Source: Neolecta irregularis DAH-3
Lineage: Eukaryota > Ascomycota > Neolectomycetes > Neolectales > Neolectaceae
Length of the DNA stretch: 20,144 nt
NCBI GenBank assembly: GCA_001929475.1
Contig: LXFE01000542.1
Span: forward strand, 1-20,144
Reading direction: 5' to 3'
The notes beneath the pieces were generated by a model, which ran no database searches, had not been told where the DNA came from, and saw nothing but the letters and a program-made list of their open reading frames with translations. This document shows, one piece after another, positions 9,561 to 18,237 of the stretch. Position 1 is the stretch's first letter; every line of letters starts with the position of its first letter. The position numbers were made by a program, and so were the translations under genes.

Positions 9561-10356
9561 TGGCACTCCTGACTTCCTAAGTAAGAGATCTATTAAAAGG
9601 AATTGAAATAAGCTGAGACTGAGAGGAGAGTCGGAGGCAGCTTGTGGGAATTGAGGCATCCTACAGCTGCCTCGAAAGTAGGAATCTATTGAGTTGAAAG
9701 TGAGACACGGATCGGATAAGTGTTCAGAACAAGTGAGAATTTCACCGGCTTTGCAACACTCTACAACTGCGACTCGTGTGACAAACTAAAACCCTTCAGA
9801 TGTCAGCAACCCGGCATCATATATGCTGTCTCACAATCTCTCGAAATTTTTACCGCTGTAATAAGCCTGTGACGGACTGAGAACCTCCTGATGTCTCCAA
9901 TCCAGCAAGATCCCAATCGCTCAACAAATCGTTGGGATGCCAAGACGTCAAGCACTCTCGATGTTAATAGTGTCATCATCCAGGCACCTATCTTGTATAC
10001 CTCTAGGATTGGGGTGGGATATAAGATTTATGGGTATAAAGCTTCATTGAATTTGGTAAACCTCACTCGCTAGACCTTTGAATTGGGTTCAGATTTTTGA
10101 TCCAGAAAACTATCGGACACGTGGACATGATTAGTGTCTTACAATACCTTTGGCGTCGAGAACAGGGTCCCAGTTACAACCCAGTATGTGCCAATAATGA
10201 TAAATACGTTATTCACATCCCTACAGTGCTGAGATGGTAATGCTTCGATGAAAACAAAACTTGGGAGGATTGAAATGAAAAGCAAGGCAAGTTTCAGAAA
10301 AACTGTACAGTCTAGATAATCTAATTTCACACTGGTTTCAGTGCTCACAATTAGCC
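9561..10356. other. Non-coding or unresolved sequence before the hidden gene
   Basis: A hairpin overlaps the left edge (AGGAGTGC at 9538-9545 with GCACTCCT at 9563-9570). A 9-bp inverted pair, GAGGCAGCT and AGCTGCCTC, lies at about 9634-9674. Short open stretches at about 10096-10237 and 10279-10356 on the plus strand might be upstream exons of the gene that follows, but no consistent splice path was found. Confidence 0.4.
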
Positions 10357-11267
10357 ATGAATATCGGTTCTACAACTCCGAGGCGTCGGTTTGTATGTTT
10401 CAGCGATTTTTCGCCCACAATGCGAATACTTAACTCTCACGAGGCCTGCGATTCATCCATCCAGTCTTTTCACTCTGCCCTATATGAAGTTAAGTCTGTT
10501 ATTTGCGCTCCTCCTGACTATGCACTCTCGGGCTACACGGCCAATCCATTTACAAAGTCTTTTGGATATGCCCCAATTTGAAGTTGGACAAGCAGCTACA
10601 ACAGATTTAAAATTGGAGCTCCCTAGTCGACCGGTTGTACTCATGTTTCTGGGAGATTTCATAGTACAGTCAAAGTTCTAGATCATATCTGATTTTCCAA
10701 AGATGATCGAATATGGCTCAGTATCGATTGACTGGTTGAAATCCACGATGACCCGCTTTCTGCATGATATTTCAGGAGGTTCTGATTTTGTATCAGACCA
10801 GGAAGTTGACATTCGCGATGGTATAGTTCATATTGCTGATCTTTTGTGTAATCTTCCAGGAATACCTAGACGTATGATTGCTTGTCCAATTCCGCACACA
10901 AGAAACATCATAGTATCTGTAGACAACAGTACTTTTCTTTCTTAGACGCAGTTGACCTCCAAGTTGACGAATTATCGTCCGATATGGATGGCTGCACTTT
11001 ATCAAATATTCAAAAATTATTGGATATGACTATTGGGGACTCTGAACTCGATAGATCGCATGATACAGAAGAGGAAGGTATAAACGTAGTCAATATATTG
11101 ATGCTAATTGAAACCCAGGACTTTTAGAAGGAGAACCACAGAACGAAATTGACTTTCGAGCTGAACGTATGTTTTATTCTAGCGACCGCTCATCTGACAT
11201 ATTCACAGTCGAAACATGTGCTAGTATAGTCCATGAATATTGGAACGATATCTTAGAGACAGAATAG
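10357..11267 (+). CDS. Uncharacterised multi-exon gene; 3' exons well supported, 5' structure tentative
   Basis: No single open frame covers this locus, but the short-intron pattern of the neighbouring genes links pieces. The firm part is the 3' end. An exon ending at 11077 (LSSDMDGCTLSNIQKLLD, then DRSHDTEEE) is followed by a 41-nt intron (11078-11118, with gctaat), an exon at 11119-11166 (LLEGEPQNEIDFRAE), a 42-nt intron (11167-11208, with ctgac), and a last exon at 11209-11267 (ETCASIVHEYWNDILETE, stop). Upstream, a 39-nt intron at 10664-10702 removes an in-frame stop between LPSRPVVLMFLGDFI and MIEYGSVSIDWLKS. The exon path between about 10820 and 10930 is unresolved. The ATG at 10357 (MNIGSTTPRR) with a 55-nt intron to 10443 is only one option. 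I recognise no domain; the C-terminus is acidic and probably helical. It could also be a decaying gene. Confidence 0.45.
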
Positions 11268-11649
11268 AGGTTGATGAATATCTTTCAAGTTTTTTGGCAA
11301 ATCGGCTTTTGTTATGACACTTCAAAAACTCTTTGATCTGCATGTCGCCAGGACTCGCAAATTCCCTTTCTCTTTTCTTTCTAGCCTCGATTTTTCGTTA
11401 TAGACTTCACCCTCAGGGATAGTTCTTAGCCGCCTCTGCCCCCGTGAGCCACTCTCCGCCTCAGTTTCAGCCTTTCTCCTCAGTTACCGCTAGAGATTTC
11501 TCTGTGTGGTTTGCTAGAGTTTTTCGGCCTCCCTGTCTTTCACCTGCCTCAAACTCTTTTGTTCTCTTATTTCTCCTCGATCATTTCTCTGTCGAGAGCC
11601 TTGCCGGCAACGGCTATAAAACGCCCCAGTTTTCTCTCTTGAGATAGCC
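11268..11649. other. Pyrimidine-rich sequence with an orphan TATA-like box
   Basis: From about 11360 the plus strand is C/T-rich and leads to ggctataaaacgcccc (about 11610-11625), which looks like a core promoter. No gene starts downstream; LTR fragments follow. It may belong to a retroelement or be a relic. An open frame at 11444-11647 has no recognisable content. Confidence 0.4.
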
Positions 11650-11812
11650 AATTGTATACCTACTTTCTGCACTTGATCTCGACGATCCTGGGAAGCAATG
11701 TACGTCTATGCTCACTCTATATATTACTACTAGTTCAACCTAACCAAGTACGAATAGCGTAGGCTAGTTAATACTACGTAGTCTTATTTGTACTCAGGGT
11801 TCACCACTTGCA
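11650..11812 (+). mobile_element. 5'-truncated LTR fragment (fragment C)
   Basis: It shares with copies A and B, in order, a GTATACCTAC-like start (about 11652), a TATA-like run (ctatatatta, 11717-11726), the hairpin region CCTAACCAAGTA (11739-11750) then TAGGCTAGTTA, and GTCTTATTTGTACT, ending near ACTTGCA (11812). The 3' hairpin arm is degraded. It lies 34 bp upstream of copy B in the same orientation. Confidence 0.5.
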
Positions 11813-11846
11813 AGAACCGTCTTGTTGTGGGGACTCGGAGTTTCGG

Positions 11847-12030
11847 TGTAAGGATATACCCAAAGGGTATATCTTACCAATACGGCAAGGTGGCTTGACG
11901 GGAAGTATATAATAGATATTCCTAGCCAAGTACGAATACTTAGGCTAGGTATGTCCCTTTGTAAGAAGTACGAATACTTAGGCTAGTTATATCACTTGGT
12001 CTTATCGTACTTCTAAGCGCATAGCTTACA
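11847..12030 (+). mobile_element. Solo LTR (copy B), 184 bp
   Basis: It begins TGTAAGGATATACCC and ends AGCTTACA (TGTAA/TTACA termini). Just inside the start is an inverted repeat, ATATACCC (11854-11861) with GGGTATAT (11865-11872); copy A has a comparable GGTATAC/GTATACC pair. A TATA-like agtatataat precedes a hairpin at 11921-11949, and the 3' arm sequence is repeated at 11966-11989. The end GGTCTTATCGTACTTC resembles the other copies. No target-site duplication was seen (ttcgg/ccaag). Confidence 0.6.
11921..11949 (+). repeat. LTR stem-loop, copy B
   Basis: Arm CCTAGCCAAGTA (11921-11932) pairs with TACTTAGGCTAGG (11937-11949) across a CGAA loop with a single bulged A on the 3' arm. The bulge is in the same place as in copy A, while several base pairs differ by compensating changes. 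Confidence 0.75.
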
Positions 12031-12073
12031 CCAAGTCGCCACAACACCCAACCTTTGGGGTAGCTAAAGGAAC

Positions 12074-12321
12074 TGTCAAGAGAAGCCGCCAGCGTCATGG
12101 CCTCGCCCATTCATGATAGTCATCGGACTTGCCAACGGGTATGTCACAGGGAGGCAAAGAGGCAAATGACGGTAGTGTGCATATGTGCTGATTTGTATAT
12201 AAGTAGCGCCTGGCTAGGCTTTTACGAGATATTCAATATACGCAGTTCTTTTCTAAGGAACAATGCTAGGGTACCCAGTCGAAGTTTCACCCAGCATCAA
12301 AGCCAAGTTCGCGTACTGACA
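12074..12321 (+). mobile_element. Possible second-type solo LTR, 248 bp
   Basis: The segment is bounded by TGTCA (12074-12078) and TGACA (12317-12321), inverted termini common in fungal Ty3/gypsy-type LTRs. It has a central TATA box (gtatataagtag, about 12197) followed by a start-site-like stretch. The flanking bases (ggaac and cttgt) are not duplicated, and there is no second copy in the window to confirm it. The open frame at 12097-12351 shows no domain. Confidence 0.35.
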
Positions 12322-12776
12322 CTTGTAATGATTTGCTCCCAAAGAGTTTAGGAAGGTATATGGTGCAACAATCTTTCACCCCACTCGATTGACTCTGATG
12401 ATTTCTACAAGTCAATTGGAAGAGATAAATATATTTGTAAGGTATATACATGTAACATCTGCAACCTGAATCACCATAGTTCTTGGCTGGAAGTCATATG
12501 ATGATGAAAGACCAGAATAGGTGTTAGGAGAAAAATGTTTTAGTCGGAGATAGTCATTACTCTAATCTACCGGAGATTAGACTCAGAATAGGTTCAACAT
12601 GCATCAGTCCAACCGTATCTAAATCGTAGAACATTTTAGCACATAACCCCGAGTCACGTGCACATTCTTTTCTTCCCTCTTCGTTACCCATTAAGGAAAT
12701 TGCAGGATACCAAAATTTCCCCATTCAGATTCTTGTGTTCAAATAAGCCATACCCGGTGTCCAACGACTTGGTCGA
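12322..12776. other. Region upstream of PNS1
   Basis: This AT-rich stretch should include the PNS1 promoter and leader. CCCCGAGTCACGTGC at about 12646-12660 contains a CACGTG E-box, a site for fungal bHLH factors, 117-130 bp upstream of the ATG. A C/T-rich tract (about 12662-12682) follows it. No gene was recognised. Confidence 0.45.
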
Positions 12777-14586
12777 ATGACGTCGTATCAAAGCCAAGCT
12801 GGCTACTATCAGCCTATGAGGGATTCCGAATCTTACACTCCATATCAACCGCCAGAGTATTCTCAAAAGCCTCAAGAGGGTGATCAAACATTTGAGCAAA
12901 AGTTTGAAGTTCGCCCGGTATACAACGATGTACGAGTTCCCCTTTCATCATGTCTAATATCTAGGTTTGGGCTGCGATCGCATTTCTACTCGACCTCTTG
13001 ATCTTCGCTGGCCTTAGTGGATTCTGCATCAATGCCTATCGAAACACCAGTATAAGAAAACTTAGGAGCGTAAAGTTGACCCCGTAGAAGGTTTTCAGGA
13101 CAAGGGGATATATGGCCATTCGAGTAATGATTTCTCAATTAATACGTAAGCGTCTCTGTAGAGAATCTCATTTATAAAACCAGGAACACGACAATTCTAT
13201 TCGCATTTGTTCTGGTCGTCGCTTTCGGATTGGCTCTTCTCTATCTGGTGCTTGCTCGAATGTTCACTAAAGTATGTTACAATCCAACAAGTTTCAAACC
13301 TCATGGGCAATAGATGTTTATCTGGGCGACTGGAATCTTTCACGTTCTGTTAGGTCTCAGTTTTGCCGGCTATTATTTCGCCACTCGTTCTTATGGAGCA
13401 GCCATTGGTATAAGCTATGTACGATCCACCTGGATAACCTCTAGTCCTTGGAATTTTCGCGATCTTTTATGGTATCGCTTTTGTGACCTGGATACCTCGA
13501 ATTCCTTTTGCAACTCAAATCCTCCAATTCACCCTGGACGTATCGCGATTCTACAAGTCGGTTTATCTTGTTTCTTTGTGCGGTTTGCTTGCTCAGATGA
13601 GTTTCACGGCCTGGTTTGCGGTTACTCTTATCAGCGCTTATGTCAAATTCGACCCAGAGACTAACAATCCTGGCTGTAAGCAGACAGGCAGTAATTGTGG
13701 AAAGGGGAGTTTGATCGTGGTCCTCGTATTCTTAGGTACATTCAGAAAATCCACCTTTGGACTGACTCGTTTAGTCTTCAGTGCATATTGGATAACCGAA
13801 GTTATCAAGAATTTAGTTCACACTACTATCTGTGGTGTGTACGGTGCATATTATTATGTTTGTATATCTTTTCTATTTTATTCTGACAGTCAGGGTCTCA
13901 ATAGTCCACAAGGACTACCGCGACATGCGACTCTAGGCTCGTTCCAACGTGCTTCTACTTACAGTTTCGGGAGTGTATCCTTCGGCTCCTTGATTGTTTC
14001 GCTCATCCAATTACTTCGGACTCTAGCGTATGAACTTTTGTAATACAGTTCCTCACGTCACAGTTCGATTGGCGAACAGGACGCTCAACAACAGGGCTCA
14101 ACCGGACTCATGATAGTCTTCACTCTTTTTAGATGTCTCCTCGGGTTCATTGAAGGTCTTGTTCAGTACTTCAATCATTACGCATACACTCAGGTGGCAC
14201 TATACGGGAAAAAATACATCCAAGCAGCCAAAGATACATGGTCTTTGATCAAATCGAAAGGAATCGATGCTATTATTAATGATTGCCTTATCGATAATGT
14301 TCTGACAATGGGGACTGTCACTATCGCATACATTTGCGCCTTCCTCTGTTACCTGTATCTCAAGTTTACCAAACCAGGGTACAACACTGACGATGCATTT
14401 ACACCGGTGATTATGGCATTTGGGTTCTTGGCTGGACTACAAATTGGAAACACTGCCACTGTCACGATCAAGAGTGGAACTGCAACCTTGTTCGTCGTGA
14501 TCGCCGAAGACCCTGCTGTTCTAAGAAACTCATTTCCGCTTATCTACGAGCGAATCATGCAGCGCTATCCTGGGTTTTCTATGTAG
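12777..14586 (+). CDS. PNS1: PNS1, choline-transporter-like (CTL/SLC44 family) membrane protein, 502 aa, nine exons
   Basis: Exons are 12777-12929, 12965-13049, 13088-13145, 13184-13271, 13314-13407, 13445-13735, 13775-13857, 13894-14027 and 14064-14586; the eight introns are 35-42 nt and the frame closes at 502 aa. A hydrophilic, Tyr/Gln/Pro-rich N-terminus (1-50) precedes the first membrane helix (VWAAIAFLLDLLIFAGL). Family landmarks follow in order: NTKGFQDKGIYG, FVTWIPRIPF, YWITEVIKNLVHTTICGVYG, a Pro/Gly loop SPQGLPRHATLGSFQRASTY, SFGSVSFGSLIV, then ALYGKKYIQAAKDTW, KGIDAIINDCLIDNVLTMG and GFLAGLQIGN. About ten membrane segments are expected at the plasma membrane. Yeast Pns1 is related to choline transporters, but yeast work did not show choline uptake, so the substrate is open. 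Introns 6 and 7 contain no in-frame stop. Confidence 0.95.
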
Positions 14587-14863
14587 GCAGAGAAGCGGTT
14601 AAGGATACATGAGGATGAGTAGATGCTATATGATGTAGCTTAGGGATGTTTAGAATGTTTCCCTTCTGTACCTGATTTATTTGTCCCACGACCATCTCCC
14701 GTGAATTTCCGATATTTGTCAACCAACCCCCGCATTCTCACCAAACACGACTTGGGGCTGACATTCCACAAATATTTCGCTCGGTCACCTCTAGTACATT
14801 TTTGGGTTCTCTCATTCAGCTCGTATTCACTTAAATTGATATCAGTCGTTCATTACAAACGCA
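14587..14863. other. Intergenic spacer, PNS1 3' flank and promoter of the next gene
   Basis: 277 bp between two plus-strand genes. No repeat or RNA gene was seen. The sequence before the next ATG (gttcattacaaacgcaATG) is a normal A-rich fungal start context. Confidence 0.5.
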
Positions 14864-15577
14864 ATGTCATCAGAATCTCTTGAAACCCATCATCCAGCGC
14901 CCTCGTATAGCTCCCAAAGCATCTACCTATTATCACAAGGAAAATTAGAAACTATTGCTCCGCTCGGCATTCCGCGGAAACGCTCAAAGTTCGTTAACAA
15001 GTTGTTCCCCAAGAAGCGCAGCACATCCGAACAAATCTTGAGCTATTTCAATGATTATAGCCCCGGTCCCTCATCTCCAGTTTCTCGTATCCCAAGTAGA
15101 AATACAGACTCGATTTATCCCTCGTCTGAATCCCGGCCGCTTACTGAGACTATTCGACCGCCCAAACGTCGTGCTCTTCGTCGAACGGCCAGTGAGGGTT
15201 CTTCCGCGGATTTGCGAAACGTTTTTCGGAGTATTACGAGTACAATATACAACCTTCCTCTTCAACAATACTCCCAACTTATCGCTTCGTCAAAGGTTTA
15301 TCGAGAGCTAAGCTCGACCGTGAGCTCCACTCGCTTTCAAGATTACGCGAAGACTATTATTCTGGATTATACGCCTCGAAAGCTCGAAGGAAATGCGCGA
15401 AGGATGTTGTATGGCAAACGGGGAGAGAGTCGGATCGAGAAGTATTCTCGCTATGCAGCGATTGCAGTGACAGGTTGGATTGCTTTTCGATGTTTTTGGA
15501 GTGTTATTTCCGGTGTCTTTAGTATCCTGAGAATGGTGGAAGTAGGCGTTCGAGTTTTAGGATGGTTTTTATTCTGA
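14864..15577 (+). CDS. Uncharacterised basic protein with C-terminal membrane segment, 237 aa
   Basis: This is a single-exon frame with a good start context and no need for splicing. I do not recognise a family. Residues 1-105 are Ser/Pro-rich and probably disordered, with basic patches (PRKRSKFVNKLFPKKR and PPKRRALRRTASEG; RRTAS fits a basophilic kinase site). Residues 115-185 look folded and helical (FRSITSTIYNLPLQQYSQL, then DYAKTIILDYTPRK). The last 40 residues hold one or two hydrophobic helices (AAIAVTGWIAFRCFWSVISG and VEVGVRVLGWFLF), placed as in a tail-anchored or hairpin membrane protein with a cytosolic N-terminus. The codon use, length and clean frame support a real gene; it sits between PNS1 and VPS36 on the same strand. 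Confidence 0.75.
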   Translation: MSSESLETHHPAPSYSSQSIYLLSQGKLETIAPLGIPRKRSKFVNKLFPKKRSTSEQILSYFNDYSPGPSSPVSRIPSRNTDSIYPSSESRPLTETIRPPKRRALRRTASEGSSADLRNVFRSITSTIYNLPLQQYSQLIASSKVYRELSSTVSSTRFQDYAKTIILDYTPRKLEGNARRMLYGKRGESRIEKYSRYAAIAVTGWIAFRCFWSVISGVFSILRMVEVGVRVLGWFLF

Positions 15578-16160
15578 TTTCAGGGAACTTGTGTAGCACC
15601 TGGATCTAATAACCAATGCAAAACATTCTTGATAATCAGAGTTGTGTCTTATTCTGTAAAGATTCGATTTATCGCAATGTCAATGAAAACGCCCACTCTG
15701 CATTCGGAGCAGGCCCATTGAAACCAATGTTGTCTGACTATTGATTCTGATTGCGGTACATGTGGTAATAATTCTTGCGATAGAGTTCATCCGATTGCGA
15801 GTATCTTTAGCAAGAGGGCTACTACCTTGATGGTAGGTATATGATACAGTTGGGAAAGATGCTTTAAGAGACCAACCAGGAGCGCATATGCCTAAACTTG
15901 TGCTTGCAAAAGATGATACTATCTGCAGATCATAAAGCTATAATTTTACATTGCCATGTCGGTCAAATTTGAGCATATCGCATAAAGCCTGGAATAGTTG
16001 GACATTGTGTATCCATTTTGTTTCCCTTTAGCCGATCGGACTAGAATCCTTTCATAGGAGTTTTATTACTTCGACAGTGACCCGTCAATAGATCGTCATC
16101 TCTGTTTGGCCGAAAACTAGAGTTTGATAAAAATCCCACTACAACCGATGTGTCACCGAA
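15578..16160. other. 583-bp spacer upstream of VPS36
   Basis: AT-rich sequence with no open frame above background and no repeat recognised. It includes the promoter and leader of VPS36. Confidence 0.5.
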
Positions 16161-17852
16161 ATGGATCAATGGCAGTATCTCAATCTCTCAGCCTCTGGAC
16201 GTCCAGATTTCGAATCCAACGAGCAGATCGTATTCATCCAGTCGAATGTGGGATTGTATAATGGGTACAAGGTAGTCCCTGCTGCTAGTTGACAGACACA
16301 GTCGACAAAAGTCGATGGATTATCAACATGGCTCCGTTTACTTGACTTCGCGTCGGATCTGTTATGTCGACCAAGAAAGACCAGCTACACACTCGCTTTT
16401 CATTCCACTGTTTTCAGTATCACGCTTCGAAACATCGGTAAATCTAGGAGATTCAATGTTGCAGTTAATTGTTCGATAGCCTGGTTTCTTGAAATCGTCT
16501 GCCAAGATTACGCTCTACCTCGCCGCACCGCATAAATTTATTAAAATACCTCCTTCTTCGAGCTGGGTATGCGAGATCTGTACGTTTGCAAATTTCCAAA
16601 GTGCTTCTGTTTGTGCAAATTGTGGTATTGTCCATTTGTCACAGGAATCAAATTTCGAATCGGAGCTATCTCTGAGGAAGACTACTCCAAATGGATACGT
16701 GTGTCCACGATGTACTTTTGTCAATCATCCAGCTTTGGTCTTGTGTGAAATCTGCGGGGCCACTCTGATCTTGGCGAATCTCCCGCTTCAATTGAGCTCT
16801 CAAGATGTCATATCACGTTCAAAGAGTCCGACTCTAAACAATGGGGAGAATGAGCATTATTGCAAACTTAGCTTCCGGGGAGGCGGGGATAAGCCCTTTG
16901 CAGAGAAATTGAAGATTGTTCTTGCAGAAAGGGAGTGGGAGGTACGTAACCCAATCTGCTTTTTGACCCTCAGATCGAGGTTGCAAATATCGATCTTTTG
17001 AAGATTTCGAATGATCAATTGAGACTCTCTACAAAGCAGGGAGCCGGTATCACTGGTCTTGAGAAAGCTTCAGAGACACAGCTCAATCAGGAAGCCACGG
17101 CAATGGGAACAGCCTTTTCTGACCTTGAAGCCTTGATGGCAAGAGCGAAGGAAATGGTAAATAGATGTTATTTCCTTTGCTCATCATGTAGGTTCAACTC
17201 GCGGAATCGTTTGCTTCTCGCCTTGCCAACTCGACTGATCCGGAAGCCAGAGCTATTCTTCAAAAGTCACAACAGGCACTCGGTCTGTCGACGCCCATTG
17301 TCACCAAGGAGCTTGTGGGTACACAAGATCTCTATCATGCAGAACTGGCTCGCCAAGTGAGCGAGTTCTTGGGAAATGGGATAATGGAACGGGAGGGAGG
17401 GGTCATCGGCCTGGTGGACCTGTTTGCAATGTATAATAGAGCCCGAGGTGTCGGTATGCCTATTATCGTCTTTGTTCAAATCTTATCAAATAGACTTGAT
17501 CTCGGCCGACGACCTTGTTGCGGCATGCAGTTCATTTGAGAATTTACATCTACCCTATCGCGTGAAACGCTTTCCCAGCGGGGTTACCGTTATTCGGGAA
17601 CGTAAATGGGCAGATGAAGTTGTTGTTGAGATGATCAGCAAGTGGGTTAGTGAATTAGTAGATGGCGTTGGTGCTCAGGATGCTGCTGCGAAGTTTGGTT
17701 GGAGCGTGCATGTTGCGACGGAAGAGTTGGAGGTATGCATTTCGCTTGACGCTTACTCATGCCGGTAGATGGCGGAGATGAGCAGCGTGTTGTGTAGGGA
17801 TCAGAGTATCCAAGGCGTGCGGTTTTTCAAGAATCTGTTTTCTGAGCTGTGA
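16161..17852 (+). CDS. VPS36: VPS36, ESCRT-II subunit with GLUE domain and two NZF zinc fingers, 489 aa, seven exons
   Basis: Exons are 16161-16264, 16302-16437, 16480-16941, 16974-17156, 17192-17453, 17494-17732 and 17769-17852; introns are 37, 42, 32, 35, 40 and 36 nt. The split GLUE (PH-like) domain begins with FIQSNVGLYNG, HGSVYLTSRRICYVD and GFLKSSAKITLYL, and resumes with HYCKLSFRGGGDKPFAEKLK (about 207-226). Two NZF (RanBP2-type) fingers are inserted: C111xxC114/C125xxC128 and C155xxC158/C169xxC172. The EAP30 winged-helix half (about 255-489) has FSDLEALMARAKEM, FLGNGIMEREGGVIGLVDLF, ISADDLVAACSSFENL and a C-terminal helix. With Vps22 and Vps25 it sorts ubiquitinated cargo at endosomes. 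Two fingers, as in budding yeast, suggest ubiquitin and ESCRT-I binding. Intron 3 could instead end 6 nt later (38 nt), losing two residues. Confidence 0.95.
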
Positions 17853-18237
17853 GACTAGGGAATCGGAACATAATATTTGAGTTAGCACACTAGACATTCG
17901 AGAGGCTGCAATTCTTCATGTCCGTACTGTCACATTGCTACGTCCATATCACAATGAGCCATAAAAGTATAGCAGCGAGAACAGGTATCCCAAGGAAGGC
18001 GGACATTTGTAGCAACCGCTCACAGTCCATTTTAATGTATAAGACCAAATATCATCCACAAAATGCTGTTCAATAGACCCCTTGATACCCAAATCATCCC
18101 AGACAAAGTACACTAGCCCCTCAAATCATGATATTACAATGCAGGCGCATATATCCCAACGAATACACAAATAGGTCCCATACAAGAAAGAAAGATTCTA
18201 AAGCTTACACACAAAGAAGCCTAATAAAAAGTAATGT
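17853..18237. other. Convergent 3' intergenic region between VPS36 and the NDT80-type gene
   Basis: Both genes end here, so it holds two 3' untranslated regions read in opposite directions. It is AT-rich with several AATAAA-like variants and no structure that stands out. Confidence 0.55.

Noticed and set aside
8833-12030. One complete LTR retrotransposon with LTR A as 5' and LTR B as 3' end
   Set aside because: The two LTRs are too diverged to be a pair, no primer-binding site or pol motif was found between them, and a separate host-like gene lies inside.
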